64,000 nt of DNA from Roseivirga echinicomitans (lineage in GTDB: Bacteria > Bacteroidota > Bacteroidia > Cytophagales > Cyclobacteriaceae): contig NZ_LRDB01000023.1 of assembly GCF_001592935.1 (NCBI RefSeq), forward strand, positions 62,001 through 126,000. The letters are read 5' to 3'. The notes under the pieces were generated by a model. It worked only from the letters and a program-made list of their open reading frames with translations, did no database searches and was not told the DNA's origin. Below are positions 40,117 through 48,963 of this stretch, one piece after another; position 1 is the stretch's first letter, and every line of letters begins with the position of its first letter. The position numbers and the translations under genes are program-made.

Positions 40117-42721
40117 GCTTAACCCCCATATTGCTCCACCTGCATTTGCTTCACGACTACTTCGTTGGTTTTGTCACAGCGATTTTCATGAAGAGCTAGC
40201 AGGTGATTTAGAAGAGAATTTTCTCAAGAACACAGAAATCTATGGCCTAAAAAAAGCCAAAAGAAAATATACTATAGAAGTATTGGGACTTCTTCGTCCC
40301 TCGGTCATAAAAAAGGTCAGACTGTTCAATTATCAAAACAACACCGCTATGTTTAAAAATTACACGCTGGTTGCCTTCAGAAACCTTTCTCGCAACCGTC
40401 TTTTCTCTGCCATTAATATTTTAGGCTTAGCCATGAGTATGGCCGTAGCCTTGTTAGCCATTGTTTTCGTAACCGAAATCTACTCATTTGATGAGTTCCA
40501 TAAGAACAAGGATAGAATATACCGAGTAAACAATATCGTTATCAAACCCGATGGTGAATTGTCTGTTCCTTACGCCAGCACTTCTCTATTGGCCGCGCAA
40601 AAAATACGAGAGCAGGTTCCTGGAATTGAAAAAGTAGCCTCCTTCTTCAAGGGTTTTTACGGTGACTTAAAAACCGAGAATGAGACTTACAGTATTGAGG
40701 GTTACTTTGCCAGCAAGGAATTCTTTGAAGTATTTACTTTCCCCATGGTGCAAGGAAATCCAGAAACTGCCTTGACTGAACCTTATAGCCTTGTTCTGAC
40801 AGAATCTACAGCCATAAAGATGTTCAACAGCACTGATGTATTAGGTAAAACTCTCCTGAGAAGAAAAACGCCTTATACGATTACAGCAGTAGTAAAAGAC
40901 CCACCAAGAAACTCCCATTTACGATTTGATGTATTAGGTGCTCAAAGCACGCTTGCCTCGGAAACCAGAAATTCTGTACTGACCGACTGGAATAGTATGT
41001 GGAGCAGTTATGCCTACTTACTTGTTTCCGAGAATCGCAATCTTGAGCAAATTCAGGCCTCAATTGACCAAATAGCTAAGGAAGAAAATGCCAAATCGCA
41101 ATCCCTTAATGCCAAGTTACGCATAGAACGGATGTCAGATATTTTCCCTGGGGAAGACCGTTGGAATGAGGTTGGCACCGTAATGCCTAATCAAAGGCTA
41201 AGCGCAATGATTATTTTAGCACTTATCGTGATTTTCTCGGCTTGCTTTAACTATGCCAACCTATCAATTGCCCGTTCATTGAAACGTGCTAAAGAAATTG
41301 GTGTTAGAAAAGTGGTCGGTGCTAAGCAAGGTCAAATCTTTACTCAATTCATTACTGAAAGCATTTTAGTTTCCTTGATATCTCTCATTTTAGCCTTTTT
41401 CCTTTTCAGGTTAATTAGGCCTGAGTTCTTATCACTTGATTTCTACATATCAAGAACAACTACTTTAGAATTAACTACCAGCACTTACTTCTACTTCTTT
41501 CTTTTCACGGTACTTATTGGCTTTCTTGCCGGATGTATCCCTGCACTGGTTATGACCAACTTCAAACCCATAAGTATTATGAAGGGCATAGCCAATATGA
41601 AGGTCTCGGAAGGAATCAATATCCGAAAGATACTCATTGGTATCCAGTTTGTTCTTTCTATGGGCTTTGCCATTTTGGTAACGCTCACTTACAAACAATA
41701 TCAGTTTGCACTCAACTTCGATTTGGGCTATGAAACTGAAGCTATTCTCAATGTTGAGCTTCAAGGAAATGACTTCGATATCGTAAAGTCAGCATTCATT
41801 CAAATACCAGAAATAGAAGGCATCTCTGGCTCAGCATTTATGCCTAGCACCGGAAGCACAAATTCAGATCATGCAAAAATAGAAAGCAAAGCCGACTCGG
41901 TGGTAGTATATAGCATCAGAATAAACGAAGACTATATTCAAAACCTGAAGCATGAAATATTAGCCGGAGGCCCAATAAATGATGACTTGCAGAAAAAACA
42001 GATGATTGTGAATGAGGCATTTCTTAAACAGTTTGAATTAGGAAGCCCAATAGATGCTATCGGACAAATAGTGGATTACTATAATGAAAATAGAGAGATA
42101 GTGGGGGTCATCGAAGATTTTCACTATGGCACAATCTACAATGACATTCAACCCTTTGCATTTATTCAAAGCGAAGGTTATTTGAATTATACAAATCTAA
42201 AAATTCGGTCGAAAGACATGAATTCAACAATGGCTAAGATTGCCAATGCTTGGAACTCAATAGACAGCAATCATGATCTTCAAGCCTCCTTCTTTGATGA
42301 AGATATTGAACGAACTTACAAAGACCTTTCCTCTTCAATGAAAACCTATGGCCTACTATCTATTGTCGCTATTTCAATTTCCATACTCGGCCTTTTAGGT
42401 ATGGCAGTGTACACCGCAGAAGCTAGATTAAAAGAGTTGACCATCCGAAAGGTACTTGGCGCCTCAGTTCAAAGTTTAGTAAGTCTTCTTTCAAAGAATT
42501 TCGTCATTATTTTCATCGTATCAGCGGCTGTTGCCATACCTACTAGCTATTATTTGTTTAAAAACACCATTGCCCAAAACATGGAATACACCATTAATAT
42601 TGGTTTTTGGGAATTAGGTAGTGGTGCCATTTTGGTCATCACAACAGCGCTCTTGACCATTAGTTCTCAAGCCATTAAGGCAGCCAAAGCCAACCCTTCA
42701 GAATCATTAAGAAGCGAATAG
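40109..42721 (+). CDS. FtsX/MacB-type ABC permease with prefix domain (type A, P3)
   Basis: An 870-aa permease that begins at a GTG at 40109, overlapping the last 8 bases of P2 in another frame. An ATG alternative would remove part of the prefix domain (LLRWFCHSDFHEELAGDLEE, about residues 18-37), so the GTG is preferred. Coupling motifs are IGVRKVVGAKQGQIFTQF and LTIRKVLGASVQSLVSLL, as in P1. It ends ANPSESLRSE, identical to P2 and P4. It lies in one operon with PadR2 and P2. Confidence 0.85.
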   Translation: MSKLNPHIAPPAFASRLLRWFCHSDFHEELAGDLEENFLKNTEIYGLKKAKRKYTIEVLGLLRPSVIKKVRLFNYQNNTAMFKNYTLVAFRNLSRNRLFSAINILGLAMSMAVALLAIVFVTEIYSFDEFHKNKDRIYRVNNIVIKPDGELSVPYASTSLLAAQKIREQVPGIEKVASFFKGFYGDLKTENETYSIEGYFASKEFFEVFTFPMVQGNPETALTEPYSLVLTESTAIKMFNSTDVLGKTLLRRKTPYTITAVVKDPPRNSHLRFDVLGAQSTLASETRNSVLTDWNSMWSSYAYLLVSENRNLEQIQASIDQIAKEENAKSQSLNAKLRIERMSDIFPGEDRWNEVGTVMPNQRLSAMIILALIVIFSACFNYANLSIARSLKRAKEIGVRKVVGAKQGQIFTQFITESILVSLISLILAFFLFRLIRPEFLSLDFYISRTTTLELTTSTYFYFFLFTVLIGFLAGCIPALVMTNFKPISIMKGIANMKVSEGINIRKILIGIQFVLSMGFAILVTLTYKQYQFALNFDLGYETEAILNVELQGNDFDIVKSAFIQIPEIEGISGSAFMPSTGSTNSDHAKIESKADSVVVYSIRINEDYIQNLKHEILAGGPINDDLQKKQMIVNEAFLKQFELGSPIDAIGQIVDYYNENREIVGVIEDFHYGTIYNDIQPFAFIQSEGYLNYTNLKIRSKDMNSTMAKIANAWNSIDSNHDLQASFFDEDIERTYKDLSSSMKTYGLLSIVAISISILGLLGMAVYTAEARLKELTIRKVLGASVQSLVSLLSKNFVIIFIVSAAVAIPTSYYLFKNTIAQNMEYTINIGFWELGSGAILVITTALLTISSQAIKAAKANPSESLRSE

Positions 42722-42737
42722 CCAATTTGAAATAAGG

Positions 42738-42779
42738 GAATTTGATGATTTGATGATAGTTTTCTCAATCACCAAATTC
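42738..42779 (+). repeat. Degenerate hairpin after permease P3
   Basis: GAATTTGATGATT (42738-42750) pairs with AATCACCAAATTC (42767-42779) with one mismatch across a 16-base loop. It resembles the P1 terminator in sequence but has no T-run. It lies in the 148-base gap before PadR copy 3, which otherwise shows nothing recognised. Confidence 0.5.
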
Positions 42780-42869
42780 TCAAATCAACCCATCTTCAAA
42801 TTAAATTCCATGTCTTCATTTTAGAACTCTAATTTATTTCATACATTGGTCTACATTTTAGAACATGCT

Positions 42870-43196
42870 ATGAAAGGAACAAATTTAGGTGAATTTGAAG
42901 AAATAGCTTTACTCACCATTTTGGTTTTAAAAGATGACGCCTACGGAGTAAGCATCAAGCGCGAAATCAACGAACAGGGAAAGAGAAATATTAGTAGAGG
43001 TGCTTTACACACTGCCCTCTCTCGCTTGGAAGAAAAAGGGCTTTTGACTTCGAAACAAGGCCAAGGCAACGAAGACAGAGGCGGCAGGCCAAAACGCTAT
43101 TATGAGGTAAGCAATAAGGGCTTAGCTGCTTTGCAGGAGGCCAAAGAAGTCCGCGACCAATTATGGAGTCAGGTGCCAGCTTTTCGTCTACAATAA
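42870..43196 (+). CDS. PadR-family transcriptional regulator (copy 3)
   Basis: A 108-aa winged-helix protein starting MKGTNLGEFEEIALLTILVL, aligned with the starts of copies 1 and 2; eight upstream in-frame codons are excluded for that reason. It contains ISRGALHTALSRLEEKGLL and GGRPKRYYEVSNKGLAALQE. It lies 12 bases before permease P4, its probable target. Confidence 0.9.
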   Translation: MKGTNLGEFEEIALLTILVLKDDAYGVSIKREINEQGKRNISRGALHTALSRLEEKGLLTSKQGQGNEDRGGRPKRYYEVSNKGLAALQEAKEVRDQLWSQVPAFRLQ

Positions 43197-43208
43197 ACCT
43201 TTATAGAC

Positions 43209-45830
43209 ATGTGTATCATTCCTCCAAAATTATATACCCGGCTTTTTAAAGCCTTCTGCAAGCCTGCTCTTTATCAAGAGCTTCAGGGCGATCTAGAAGA
43301 AGAATTCAACTTCAACCTAAAAACCTTAGGGGAGAAAAAGGCCAAAGCCATTTACCGTAACGAAGTGCTGAAGATGCTCCGCCCTTCTGTGATTAGAAAA
43401 CCTAAAATCATTGTCAACATGTTCAGAGCTTCATTATTTCAAATTCATTTAAAGCTGGCCTTCCGCAACTTGTGGCGCAATAAGGTATTCAGTGCCATCA
43501 ACATTTTTGGCCTAGCTGCCGCCATCACGGTGAGTATGTTTGCGCTGAATATTATTTACACTGGCTTGTCTGTTGATAAACAACATCCGCATACTGAAAG
43601 GCTGTATAGGGCCATCACGAAAATAGGAAGAACAGACGATGGTGCTATTTCATTGGCCTCTACCTCCGCACCTTTAGGAGAGAAACTTCGGGCAGATCTG
43701 CCAGAGATAGAAGTATTGACGCAGTTCAGTGTTTTGCATCAGTTCAAAGAAACCATAAATGGAAATTCCGTAAGTCTAAAAAACCTAGTAGCAGACGAGT
43801 ACTTTTTTGAGGTCTTTCAATTTAAAACTGTCGCAGGTAACCCAGAAACCTCATTACAAGATCAATCGGGTTGCATTATTACCGATGACTTAGCAGAGCG
43901 TTTCTTTCCAGATGAAAACCCTATTGGTAAAATTCTTGGCTCAGGGCTAATCGTTAATGCCGTAATCGAAAGTCCCAGAGGCATTTCTCATTTAAATTTC
44001 GATCTCATCTCTAGTAAGCCTAAAAGCTCCTTTTCAGCAGAAACAGAAGGCTTTGACTACATAGAAAGCTGGAACAACTACTATCAAGGCTATACATATT
44101 TTAGAACGATTGAAGGGGTAAGCCAAGAGCAGTTTGATAACAAATTAAAGATGGTTTCAAAAGAAGTCAATCTCCTTAGAAACGGCAAAGCGTCTATTTT
44201 TGATTATCGCAGTCAAAATATTAGTAAGATCATGTTTGGTGACAATCTGATTAGTCCTGTGGGGGTTAATGTCCCTCGAGAAATTTTGTACTTACTAGTA
44301 AGTCTCATTGCAATCCTGCTCTTATTGGCAAGCTTTAATTACACCAACCTATCAATTGCTAGGGCAATTCAACGCACCAAAGAAATAGGCATTAGAAAGG
44401 TAGCTGGGAGCACAAAAGCTCAAATTGTGGGTCAAATTTTAGTCGAAACGATTGTATTCTCCGTGGCGGCAACATTAGTAGGATTCTTACTTTATCAGTT
44501 TTTCGTACCCGAATTTGTTGCCCTAATGGATACTAGTAATTTATTATTCAACTCCAACACTACCCTACCTCTTCTTTTGGTCTTTTTAGTTTTTTCTATA
44601 ATAGTTGGCTTGGTAGCTGGCCTTTTTCCTGCACTTTATTTTGCCCGAATTTCTCCTCTGAATGCTTTTCGATCAAATATCAAAAGTAAAACCATGTCGC
44701 TCATGAACATTCGAAAAGGCTTGGTGGTGTTACAACTCACCATTTCTATGTTCTGCATTATGGTTGTTACTGCCGGTTCGGATATCTACCATTCCATTGT
44801 GCAAAACAACTGGAATTTCAGCAAGGATGGAGTAGTCAGCGTAGAAGTCGAACCTAAAAACAGGCAACTATTGAAATCCAGATTTGAGCAAGTCTCTGGA
44901 GTCGTGGGTGTTTCTGCAGTTTCGTCCCTACCTGGTGTAGGCACAATGGGAATGACCATGTTAAAACGACCGAACAGTACTGACAGTGTGTTTGTTAATT
45001 TTTCTGTGGTAGACACCGATTTCAACAAGGTTTTTAAACCCAGATTATTTGCAGGCCATGATTTTAAAAGATTATCGTCCGACTCAACACTCACAGAGGT
45101 TTGGGTAAACAAGAAGCTATTGTCTGACCTCAATATTCCATTAGACAGCGCACTTGGTCACACGCTATCATTCCAAACAAATGTTGTCCGGTATCAAATT
45201 ATTGGCATTATGGAAGATTTTGTCTTCGATCGTCTCGATGCCCCTAAAATGAAACCAATCATCGTTGCACATGAGAAAATAGACTTATACAGAAGATCGC
45301 TCGCCATTAAAATAGAAAGTCAAAATATGGCAGTTACATTAAATCAACTTGAAAAAGCCACGAAGGAAGTGGACAGTGAACAGGCTTTTACTCCTATTTT
45401 TGTCAATGACTCAATTGAAGACAGCTATAACGATGTAAACCAAATCGTTAAGGTATTCCAGTTTCTGTCTATTATCATTATTTCCATCTCGCTCTTGGGT
45501 CAATTGGGAATTGCACTCTACAATGCCGAAACCCGAACCAAAGAAATTGGTATAAGAAAAGTGCTTGGCGCCAGAGCTAAAAGCATCATTTTACTATTGT
45601 TAAAAGGCACTTTGACCACTTTAGTCATTGCCGCATTAATTGGCACCCCATTAGCCTATCTCTTTTTGCAAAATACATTCTGGACCTCTTTTGTCTTAAA
45701 GCCCGATTATGAAGGACTTGTATTGGTTCAGGGCATTCTACTACTGGGGAGCTTAGTCGTGTTTGTTATGATTGTCCAAACTTGGCGTGTGGCTCAAGCC
45801 AACCCTTCAGAATCACTCAGAAGTGAGTAG
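43209..45830 (+). CDS. FtsX/MacB-type ABC permease with prefix domain (type B, P4)
   Basis: An 873-aa permease. The prefix domain is at residues ~8-62 (LFKAFCKPALYQELQGDLEE ... RPSVIRKPKI). It has TM1, a periplasmic core, a three-TM bundle with IGIRKVAGSTKAQIVGQI, a second core and a last bundle with IGIRKVLGARAKSIILLL. It ends ANPSESLRSE. P4 is most like P2. It is preceded by its own PadR gene and followed by the shared 3'-flank repeat. Confidence 0.85.
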   Translation: MCIIPPKLYTRLFKAFCKPALYQELQGDLEEEFNFNLKTLGEKKAKAIYRNEVLKMLRPSVIRKPKIIVNMFRASLFQIHLKLAFRNLWRNKVFSAINIFGLAAAITVSMFALNIIYTGLSVDKQHPHTERLYRAITKIGRTDDGAISLASTSAPLGEKLRADLPEIEVLTQFSVLHQFKETINGNSVSLKNLVADEYFFEVFQFKTVAGNPETSLQDQSGCIITDDLAERFFPDENPIGKILGSGLIVNAVIESPRGISHLNFDLISSKPKSSFSAETEGFDYIESWNNYYQGYTYFRTIEGVSQEQFDNKLKMVSKEVNLLRNGKASIFDYRSQNISKIMFGDNLISPVGVNVPREILYLLVSLIAILLLLASFNYTNLSIARAIQRTKEIGIRKVAGSTKAQIVGQILVETIVFSVAATLVGFLLYQFFVPEFVALMDTSNLLFNSNTTLPLLLVFLVFSIIVGLVAGLFPALYFARISPLNAFRSNIKSKTMSLMNIRKGLVVLQLTISMFCIMVVTAGSDIYHSIVQNNWNFSKDGVVSVEVEPKNRQLLKSRFEQVSGVVGVSAVSSLPGVGTMGMTMLKRPNSTDSVFVNFSVVDTDFNKVFKPRLFAGHDFKRLSSDSTLTEVWVNKKLLSDLNIPLDSALGHTLSFQTNVVRYQIIGIMEDFVFDRLDAPKMKPIIVAHEKIDLYRRSLAIKIESQNMAVTLNQLEKATKEVDSEQAFTPIFVNDSIEDSYNDVNQIVKVFQFLSIIIISISLLGQLGIALYNAETRTKEIGIRKVLGARAKSIILLLLKGTLTTLVIAALIGTPLAYLFLQNTFWTSFVLKPDYEGLVLVQGILLLGSLVVFVMIVQTWRVAQANPSESLRSE

Positions 45831-45831
45831 G

Positions 45832-45866
45832 TAATTTGAAAATGAGTTGATTTGGTGATTTGAAAA
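45832..45866 (+). repeat. Permease 3'-flank repeat, copy b
   Basis: Nearly identical to 37033-37067 (two differences in 35 bases), but the complementary second arm and T-run present after P1 are missing here, so no hairpin forms. The rest of the 45831-45946 gap has no recognised element. Confidence 0.75.
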
Positions 45867-45946
45867 TCTCAGTGCGAACTGCCTTTATCTTAATATTCAG
45901 TTTCGGTTCAGTGCTCCATTCTTTATCTTCCGGAAAAAAACAAAGG

Positions 45947-46366
45947 ATGAACACTGAAGACCGCGAACTACATAAAAGAAAGAGCCACCTGTTTATGCTT
46001 TTAATGCTAGCAGAAGCGGATAATGAAGACAGTCCGCTTGAAGCTTTGTTCATTAATATGGTAGCTGAACGGCTAGGAATGACTCCTGAAGAGGTTCAAG
46101 AAATAGACAAAAAACCTCAAGACCTTACGCTGGTTATTCCTAAAACGGAACATGCAAGAATAGAGATTCTTTACGACTTACTATTCTTAATGAAATTCGA
46201 TCAAGATGTAGACCAAAGCGAAATTGACTTAATCCATAGACTTGCCTTTCGAATGGGGTTTCGCCCTACAATGACCCAAGAAATGATTGAAGTAATGAAG
46301 CAGAACATTGGCCGAAACGTACCTAAAGACAGTCTGCTTAATATTATCAGAAAGTATATGAATTGA
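45947..46366 (+). CDS. TerB-like helical protein
   Basis: A 139-aa soluble protein from the ATG at 45947 (MNTEDRELHKRKSHLFMLL). Two TerB-type helical repeats are visible: LLMLAEADNEDSPLEALFIN with AERLGMTPEEV, and LLFLMKFDQDVDQSEIDLIH with AFRMGF. The TTG-initiated extension to 45860 would add a hydrophobic leader but starts inside the 3'-flank repeat, so it is less likely. TerB-fold proteins bind metals or membranes in known cases; no role can be given here. It is convergent with the cco operon. Confidence 0.6.
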   Translation: MNTEDRELHKRKSHLFMLLMLAEADNEDSPLEALFINMVAERLGMTPEEVQEIDKKPQDLTLVIPKTEHARIEILYDLLFLMKFDQDVDQSEIDLIHRLAFRMGFRPTMTQEMIEVMKQNIGRNVPKDSLLNIIRKYMN

Positions 46367-46369
46367 AAT

Positions 46370-46388
46370 TGGTCTTAGTCACAGACCA
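46370..46388. terminator. Possible bidirectional terminator
   Basis: TGGTCT/AGACCA (46370-46375 and 46383-46388) with a 7-base loop lies at the convergent ends of the TerB-like and TauE-like genes, overlapping the last codons of the latter. A short T-run is flanking on the plus side only. The assignment is tentative. Confidence 0.35.
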
Positions 46389-47076
46389 TTTCTGGCATGT
46401 CGCTATTCAGCTTTGGGCTTGCGTAAGGAATGCCCAAATTCAGTCCGCGAAGGATAAGGATTAAACCCACCAATACAAGCAACTTCGGCACAAACTTGAG
46501 CCACGTTGCAGTAAAATTACTTTTGAAAGAAAAGCCCAGATAAGCCGCTCCGAGCATCATGGGAAAAGTACCCAAGCCGAACAGGGCCATATAGGCGGCT
46601 CCTCCATAAAAAGTACCCATTGAAATGGCTGCCACTAAAGCCATATACACCAAACCACAAGGCAAAAGACCATTCAATAAACCCAAGCTAAGGTTCGACT
46701 TGAAATTACTAGTTTTAAGCAAGCCTCCTATTCGCACCTTAATGCTTAAAAAAAGCCTTTGAAGGGGTTTGATTCTAATATTGCCAGATAATTTCCCGTT
46801 CAGGAGTAAGGCTCCAATGATGATTGTTGCGCCAGCCAAAACAGATAAGCCTTGTTGCACTCCAGCCATCGAAAGCATTTCGCCAAAAAGGCCGGCAATG
46901 GCACCTAAAAAACTATAAGTAATCATGCGTCCGCTGTTATAGGCCAAGCGGTTGGCTACCCAAACCTTTTTCTTTTTTTCGTTCTGAGGAACTGCCCAAG
47001 CGATGGGTGCGCACATGCCTAAACAGTGCAGGCTACCAAAAAACCCAAATGCCAGCGCTGTTCCTAAAAGCAACAT
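46375..47076 (-). CDS. TauE/SafE-like membrane protein of the cbb3 operon
   Basis: A 233-aa protein with about six membrane helices. The first helix carries SLHCLGMCAPIA, a His/Cys motif shared with UreH/DsbD-type membrane proteins linked to cytochrome oxidase copper or haem maturation. SLGLLNGLLPCGLVYMALVA repeats a Cys in the fourth helix. It is the last gene of the oxidase operon and overlaps ccoH by one base. Metal delivery to the oxidase is inferred from context. Confidence 0.75.
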   Translation of the reverse strand: MLLLGTALAFGFFGSLHCLGMCAPIAWAVPQNEKKKKVWVANRLAYNSGRMITYSFLGAIAGLFGEMLSMAGVQQGLSVLAGATIIIGALLLNGKLSGNIRIKPLQRLFLSIKVRIGGLLKTSNFKSNLSLGLLNGLLPCGLVYMALVAAISMGTFYGGAAYMALFGLGTFPMMLGAAYLGFSFKSNFTATWLKFVPKLLVLVGLILILRGLNLGIPYASPKLNSDMPEMVCD

Positions 47077-47516
47077 TAGATTACGATATTAAGCTCTTGG
47101 TAATATTCTGTGCCTTTTGACTTCCACTCAATTTTCACCTTCCATGCGCCAGAAGCAAGTTTTTTCGTATCGAAAACCTGAACCCCACTTTCGTCAAAGA
47201 CCAAATCAAATTCTTTATCTAAACGAGCGTCAGCTGAACGGAAAAAAGAGATACTCCCCTCTTCCATGGCTTGCATTACCGAAACAGGAAACCTCAACTC
47301 TGCTTTCCCTTCGTTTCTAAGTAATTTAAAGTCAGGCTTTTCAGCCAAGCTATTCACATTTTTCATGCGTTGAATCTGATCCTCATAAGCAAGCTCTTGC
47401 TCATAGTAGTTATCAGACACCAAATAGAAATCGGTACTTACACTTACGTAAACCAAGGTCACCAGTAGCCCTACGAAACACACAAAACTGATTACTATTT
47501 TTGTTCCCCAATTCAT
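47076..47516 (-). CDS. ccoH: CcoH/FixH family protein
   Basis: A 146-aa assembly factor of cbb3 oxidase. One membrane helix near residues 7-28 (IVISFVCFVGLLVTLVYVSV) is followed by a periplasmic domain with DFYLVSDNYYEQELAYEDQI, a family hallmark, and the C-terminal LASGAWKVKIEWKSKGTEYY. It lies between ccoG and the TauE-like gene, overlapping both by one base. Confidence 0.88.
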   Translation of the reverse strand: MNWGTKIVISFVCFVGLLVTLVYVSVSTDFYLVSDNYYEQELAYEDQIQRMKNVNSLAEKPDFKLLRNEGKAELRFPVSVMQAMEEGSISFFRSADARLDKEFDLVFDESGVQVFDTKKLASGAWKVKIEWKSKGTEYYQELNIVI

Positions 47517-48928
47517 TATTTAAATCTTATTGGCCCCAAGAAATTGGTCTTCATTTTATCAATCAAAACATCACCCTGAAAAATCCCCACAGTAATGCTA
47601 TTCTTATTCCCTTCCATTTCTGATTCAGGCAATCGCACAGTAAACACAGCATCTGCTTTTCCAGAACTTAAAAGCTTAATTTCGTTGCCTCCTACTACTT
47701 CTATTACCCCACTTTCGTGATCAATCAAGCGAAGGTGTACATTCATATCCTCTACCGTTTTATTGATCAGCTGGATGCTATAAACGTTCTGAATTTGATC
47801 ATTCTCTACCTTCTGGTAAAGCATTCCAGGTGTCCTTAAAATGGTGGCTTGAATATCTGATCTGCTAGAAACAAAAATGGTTAATAAAGAGATAAGTACT
47901 ATCAAAACGCCTGTATAACCCGCCACTCTTGGCGTGAAAATCTTTTTCTTTCCATCAGCAATGGAACTGTGCGATGCAATACGAATCAAGCCCGTTGGCT
48001 TATCGATTTTAGTCATCACATCGTCACAAGCATCAATACAAGCAGTGCAGTTTACACATTCCAGTTGCGTACCATTTCTGATATCGATTCCTGTTGGACA
48101 AACGTGAACGCAAAGTTTACAGTCAATACAGTCGCCTTTATCGGCTTGAACTTCCGATTTCTTCATTTTACCACGTGGCTCGCCTCTGATCCAATCGTAC
48201 ATAACAGCCATGGAATCGCGTACCAAAAGTACACCTTGAAGTCTTCCGTAAGGACAAATGGCAATACAAGCTTGTTCTCTCAGGTAAGCAAACACACCAT
48301 AAAAAACTGCGCTAAAGGCGATCAAACCAAAAAAGCCAGCTAAGTTTTCGGTGGGTGGCTGACTCACAATTTCCTGCACCTTTTCAATACCAATTAAATA
48401 GGCCATGGCAGTATGCCCTATTAGTACAGCGATGACCACAAAAATGCTATGCTTCAATAGTCGTTTTTTGATCTTCTCGCCATTCCAAGGCATTTTAGCC
48501 AGTTTACGTTGCTGGTTGGCATCGCCTTCGATCCAATACTCAATTCTACGGAAAACCATTTCCATAAAGAGCGTTTGCGGACAAGCCCAACCACACCATA
48601 CCCGACCAAAAACAACGGTAAAAAGAATGATGAAAACGAAGAAAGTAATCAGCCCTAGGGCGAAAATAAAAAAGTCTTGGGGCCAAAAGACTGTCCCCAA
48701 GATCACGAACTTCCGTTCGAAAATATTCATCATTAAAAAGGGCTGACCGTTGATTTTAATGAACGGGCCAGCAAAAAGAATGGTAAGTAAGGTTACCGAA
48801 ACAATCTTACGGGCATTGAAAAACTTACCTTTTGGCTTTTTTGGATATATCCAAATTCGTTTTCCTTGTGCATCTACCGTGGCTATACTGTCGCGGTATT
48901 CTTCGTCATATTCGTACAGCTCCTTCAT
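47516..48928 (-). CDS. ccoG: CcoG/FixG iron-sulfur membrane protein
   Basis: A 470-aa protein needed for cbb3 oxidase copper handling in other bacteria. It has N-terminal membrane helices with WCGWACPQTL (Cys112, Cys116), then CIAICPYGR and two [4Fe-4S] ferredoxin motifs, C267-C270-C273-C277 and C291-C294-C297-C301. The C-terminal ~120 residues form a periplasmic Ig-like domain. It lies 35 bases after ccoP. Confidence 0.95.
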   Translation of the reverse strand: MKELYEYDEEYRDSIATVDAQGKRIWIYPKKPKGKFFNARKIVSVTLLTILFAGPFIKINGQPFLMMNIFERKFVILGTVFWPQDFFIFALGLITFFVFIILFTVVFGRVWCGWACPQTLFMEMVFRRIEYWIEGDANQQRKLAKMPWNGEKIKKRLLKHSIFVVIAVLIGHTAMAYLIGIEKVQEIVSQPPTENLAGFFGLIAFSAVFYGVFAYLREQACIAICPYGRLQGVLLVRDSMAVMYDWIRGEPRGKMKKSEVQADKGDCIDCKLCVHVCPTGIDIRNGTQLECVNCTACIDACDDVMTKIDKPTGLIRIASHSSIADGKKKIFTPRVAGYTGVLIVLISLLTIFVSSRSDIQATILRTPGMLYQKVENDQIQNVYSIQLINKTVEDMNVHLRLIDHESGVIEVVGGNEIKLLSSGKADAVFTVRLPESEMEGNKNSITVGIFQGDVLIDKMKTNFLGPIRFK

Positions 48929-48963
48929 TTCAACCCTCTTTAATTAATCAGTGCACTTTCCAG

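Noticed and set aside
45860-45946. TTG start giving the TerB-like protein a hydrophobic leader
   Set aside because: The TTG lies inside the repeat copied from the P1 flank, so the apparent leader is probably fortuitous; the ATG at 45947 suits the TerB fold.
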